Shown in pieces: positions 5,839 to 7,832 of a stretch of 7,832 nt of DNA (position 1 is the first letter of the stretch; each line of letters opens with the position of its first letter). The stretch comes from Candidatus Treponema excrementipullorum (lineage in GTDB: Bacteria; Spirochaetota; Spirochaetia; Treponematales; Treponemataceae). The stretch spans positions 1 through 7,832 of the forward strand of contig JAHLFV010000057.1 of assembly GCA_018883625.1 (NCBI GenBank), written 5' to 3'. The notes under the pieces were generated by a model that was given only the letters and a program-made list of their open reading frames with translations, ran no database searches and had not been told where the DNA came from. The translations under genes were made by a program, and so were the position numbers.

Positions 5839-6657
5839 TTATATCGACAGTTTTTCTTTCGCAACAGAACGCAAAGATTTTAACGCATGCAACTCTATCT
5901 TTCTTACTGTTTCGGCAGAACAACCTAAAATTTTACTGATTTGTCTAAAAGTCCTAGGGTTATTTTTACTATCTCCCATATCGTATCTATAATATAAAAC
6001 TTGCCGTTCCCGCTCTGATAAAGTATGTAATAAAGACTGAATTTCATTTTGAACAAAGACTTTCATACTGGTATTTTCCAAAGAATACCGTTCATCAGCC
6101 AACATATCCTCTCCGGTAACCCCATCCATTCCTTCAATAGGAGTGTGCATACTGATACAGGAATAATCGCACTCCAATATTTTTTTCAGTTCAGATTCTC
6201 CCATATCCAAATAAAGAGCAATTTCTTTTGTAGAAGGTTCCCGCCCCAATACATCAGTCAAATAAGCTTTAGATTTTTTTATTTGTCTGATTTTTTCTTC
6301 TTTTTTGTGAGGAAGTCTGATAACAGGCATTTTGTTTTGAATATAGCGAAGGATATATTGAGTTATCCAAGGGAAAGCATAGGTTGAAAAACGGCAGTTA
6401 AACTTTGGATTGAATTTTCCTGCAGCAGTAATCAGTCCCAAATTTCCTTCCTGTATTAGATCCATTAAATTATACTCATCGTCTGCATATTTTTCTGCAA
6501 TGCTGACTACAAGTCTTAAATTACAATTGATAAGAGTAAGTTTCGCCTCGCTACTACCTTTTTTGATTTCTTTTGCAAGAGTTATTTCTTCATCATGACT
6601 AAGCACCGAGTACCTACCGATTTGAGCCAAATAACTAGTCAATAAAAACTCTTTCAT
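5839..6657 (-). CDS. Alternative RNA polymerase sigma factor, sigma-70 family
   Basis: Directs RNA polymerase to a subset of promoters. The 272 residues lack the long region 1.1 of a housekeeping sigma and fit a group 2/3 factor in size, like RpoS-type proteins. Region 1.2/2.1 is at about 5-60 (NLRLVVSIAEKY at 46-57), region 2.2 at 66-84 (DLIQEGNLGLI), region 2.3-2.4 at 90-106, region 3 at about 115-150 (LPHKKEE, GREPSTKEIALYL), region 4.1 at 213-229 (LSERERQVLYYRY) and the 4.2 helix-turn-helix at 235-263. The usual WWIRQ is PWITQ (96-100), and the position equal to E. coli T440 is Leu103. In 4.2, the E. coli R584 and Q589 positions are Ala248 and Lys253. Promoter preference should therefore differ from sigma-70. 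I prefer the ATG at 6657 (GGGAG seven bases upstream); an in-frame ATG at 6675 with AGGA is also possible. A sigma-54 promoter precedes the gene and a terminator follows. Confidence 0.93.
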   Translation of the reverse strand: MKEFLLTSYLAQIGRYSVLSHDEEITLAKEIKKGSSEAKLTLINCNLRLVVSIAEKYADDEYNLMDLIQEGNLGLITAAGKFNPKFNCRFSTYAFPWITQYILRYIQNKMPVIRLPHKKEEKIRQIKKSKAYLTDVLGREPSTKEIALYLDMGESELKKILECDYSCISMHTPIEGMDGVTGEDMLADERYSLENTSMKVFVQNEIQSLLHTLSERERQVLYYRYDMGDSKNNPRTFRQISKILGCSAETVRKIELHALKSLRSVAKEKLSI

Positions 6658-6691
6658 ATACAAACTCCCACACATCTAATTCCTGCTCTAC

Positions 6692-6710
6692 ATACATCTA
6701 AAAGATGTAT
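6692..6710 (-). promoter_or_regulatory. 5' leader hairpin of the sigma-factor mRNA
   Basis: ATACATCT (6692-6699), loop AAA, AGATGTAT (6703-6710): perfect 8-bp stem, beginning about five bases after the transcription start predicted from the sigma-54 promoter. The same ACATCT segment could instead pair with TTAGATGT around the alternative start codon at 6675, because TTAGATGT-TG occurs twice in the leader. An RNA switch is possible but unproven. Confidence 0.4.
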
Positions 6711-6725
6711 TCCACACAAAGTAAG

Positions 6726-6742
6726 TGCAAAAATCGTGCCAA
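6726..6742 (-). promoter_or_regulatory. Sigma-54 (RpoN) promoter of the sigma-factor gene
   Basis: The minus strand reads TTGGCACGATTTTTGCA, matching the -24/-12 consensus YTGGCACGRNNNTTGCW at every position, with the required 10 bases between the GG (6740-6739) and the GC (6728-6727). The predicted start is near 6715, giving a leader of about 58 bases to the ATG at 6657. Sigma-54 promoters need an AAA+ activator bound upstream; the TATAC array at 6825-6908 lies at about -110 to -193. Confidence 0.85.
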
Positions 6743-6824
6743 GTTATTTGAATATGAAACAATTAGTTTTAACTAGTTTATATATAATAAATTAAACATA
6801 TCGTAAAAAACAGAGAATGATAAT

Positions 6825-6908
6825 TACTGTATACTTTTTTATACATATACTTATAAGCTATAGATACTGTATACAATTTTATACAGTATCTATACAATAG
6901 TATACAGA
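6825..6908. repeat. Helically phased TATAC array, candidate activator-binding region
   Basis: TATAC starts at 6830, 6840, 6870, 6880, 6891 and 6901, spacings of 10, 30, 10, 11 and 10 bases, so the elements face one side of the helix; one more copy (6846) is out of phase. The ideal element seems to be the palindrome ACTGTATACAGT: ACTGTATAC occurs at 6826 and 6866, and ATAGTATACAG at 6897. The array fills the space between the kamA stop and the sigma-54 promoter. Likely role: upstream activating sites for a sigma-54 activator. Confidence 0.6.
6859..6894. repeat. Perfect 15-bp inverted repeat
   Basis: TATAGATACTGTATA (6859-6873), spacer CAATTT, TATACAGTATCTATA (6880-6894). The arms are exact reverse complements. 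It lies 16 bases past the kamA stop, but no T-run follows on the minus strand, so a terminator is unlikely. A dimer- or hexamer-binding operator within the TATAC array, or a cruciform, fits better. Confidence 0.85.
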
Positions 6909-6909
6909 A

Positions 6910-7832
6910 TCAGTGTTTGGGATACTGCCACTGACTACCGTCAGCTTTCTGAAAAACATAAAATTCTTTATTGGCAGTTACCTTTATTTCCTGCATTTCA
7001 GGATTTAATTGCAGTAGATTAAACTTACCGCCTCCACCGGGTAGATCCACAGCATACACGGGAGTAGATAAACCGGATAACTCTTTTTTTAAATTTTGGT
7101 ATAACAAAAAACCTTCCTCTACCGGTACTCGCAAATGAGATGTTCCCGGTACCATATCACATTGAAAAAGATAGCCGGGCTTTACCCCAATACATGTCAA
7201 CTCATGGAATAGACAGTGCAACACGTCTACAGCGTCATTAACACCTTTAAGAAGTACCGTCTGCGATTGCACCGGTATACCTCGATTTATCGCTGTATCC
7301 AATACCCCATAAGTTTCAGGAGAATATACACGGGAGATTTCTGCCGGATGATTGATATGGGGAATCAGCCACAAAGGTTTAAAAGATTGCAAGAGAGAAA
7401 ACAAGTCCTCTGTAAATATCCCCGGATTAAAAACGGGAGCTCTGGTTCCTACCCGAATCAACACAGAAGAATTGGCTTTTCTCAGTTCAGAAAAAAGTTT
7501 TTCCAACTGAGACAGAGAAGCCGTCAGCGGATCGCCTCCTGTAAGAAGCACTTCTTGAATCTCGGGATGAGCTGAGATATAGCGACAAGCCTGATCTGTT
7601 TCTTCCTGACTTATCCATCCTGTACTGCCTCCCGTAAAAGCCCGGCGAAAGCAGAATCGACAAAATCCAAAACACCTGGCAGTAGTTAAAATTAACGCCC
7701 GATTTTTATATTGATGAACCAATCGGGATGTTTTTTGGTAACGATGAGCCCCTAAAGGGTCTGTCAATTCCCAGGGAAAAACCTTTTTTTCTTCAGGAGA
7801 AAATACAAACTGTTTTTCAATAGCCTTATACC
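6910..7832 (-). CDS. kamA: KamA-family radical SAM aminomutase, N-terminus cut by window
   Basis: Lysine 2,3-aminomutase-type enzyme: uses a [4Fe-4S] cluster, S-adenosylmethionine and PLP to move the alpha-amino group of L-lysine to C3, giving beta-lysine. The frame is open to the window edge (first whole codon at 7830), so the TTG at 7767 is internal. Of 306 visible residues, ELTDPLG (21-27) is the family's entry motif. CFGFCRFC (53-60) is the CX3CX2C cluster site (Cys53, 57, 60). TGGDPL (97-102) and RVGTRAP (126-132) are SAM-binding strands. FQCD (Asp225) and VDLPGGGGK (Asp262, Lys269) match the two lysine-binding aspartates and the PLP lysine of Clostridium KamA. EpmB enzymes, which modify EF-P, differ at these sites, so KamA is the better call. 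The tail after GGGGK is short. It converges on no other gene; its stop abuts the TATAC array. Confidence 0.9.
   Translation of the reverse strand, partial: YKAIEKQFVFSPEEKKVFPWELTDPLGAHRYQKTSRLVHQYKNRALILTTARCFGFCRFCFRRAFTGGSTGWISQEETDQACRYISAHPEIQEVLLTGGDPLTASLSQLEKLFSELRKANSSVLIRVGTRAPVFNPGIFTEDLFSLLQSFKPLWLIPHINHPAEISRVYSPETYGVLDTAINRGIPVQSQTVLLKGVNDAVDVLHCLFHELTCIGVKPGYLFQCDMVPGTSHLRVPVEEGFLLYQNLKKELSGLSTPVYAVDLPGGGGKFNLLQLNPEMQEIKVTANKEFYVFQKADGSQWQYPKH

Noticed and set aside
6859..6894. 15-bp inverted repeat as the kamA terminator
   Set aside because: Stem is AT-rich and no T-run follows on the minus strand; helical phasing with neighbouring elements favours protein binding.
6910..7832. 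EpmB (EF-P lysine aminomutase) assignment
   Set aside because: EpmB lacks the GGGGK and QCD context seen here; both lysine-binding aspartates and the PLP lysine match KamA.
1..7832. CRISPR array or insertion sequence
   Set aside because: No regularly spaced direct repeats with unique spacers, no transposase motif and no matched terminal repeats were seen.

Overview
The window is AT-rich DNA (GC not counted) with long A/T runs, AGGAGG-type ribosome sites and tRNA genes that do not encode CCA. The DinB and KamA sequences look most like those of host-associated spirochaetes, Treponema in particular. That assignment rests on recognition of family style and not on a search, so it is moderate.

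Layout. From 1 to 3046 the + strand carries the 3' part of a polytopic membrane protein gene followed 10 bases later by a complete DNA polymerase IV gene (dinB). From 3072 onward everything runs on the minus strand, convergent with dinB. In minus-strand reading order from the right edge these are: a KamA-family radical SAM aminomutase cut by the window edge; a 234-base control region; a small sigma-70-family alternative sigma factor with its own terminator; an LRAT-domain (NlpC/P60 superfamily) protein with an intact His-His-Cys triad; a 54-residue zinc-ribbon protein that is shorter than typical ORF cut-offs; a WYL-type regulator starting 11 bases after it; tRNA-Gln(CTG) and tRNA-Glu(CTC), each followed by an intrinsic terminator; and a RimJ/RimL-type GNAT acetyltransferase.

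Most interesting region. The sigma gene is preceded on its own strand by TTGGCACGATTTTTGCA (6742 to 6726), a full match to the sigma-54 (RpoN) -24/-12 consensus. At about -110 to -193 from the predicted start lies a cluster of TATAC elements spaced at helical intervals, including a perfect 15-bp inverted repeat. This is where a sigma-54 activator's upstream sites would be expected. The layout resembles the Borrelia RpoN-RpoS cascade: sigma-54 switching on a small sigma-70-family factor. This sigma has unusual residues at its predicted -10 and -35 contacts. A 12-base element from the array (AATAGTATACAG) recurs in the -10 region of the neighbouring LRAT gene, suggesting, but not proving, a local regulatory circuit.

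The right and left edges both cut genes. No mobile element, CRISPR array or rRNA was seen.
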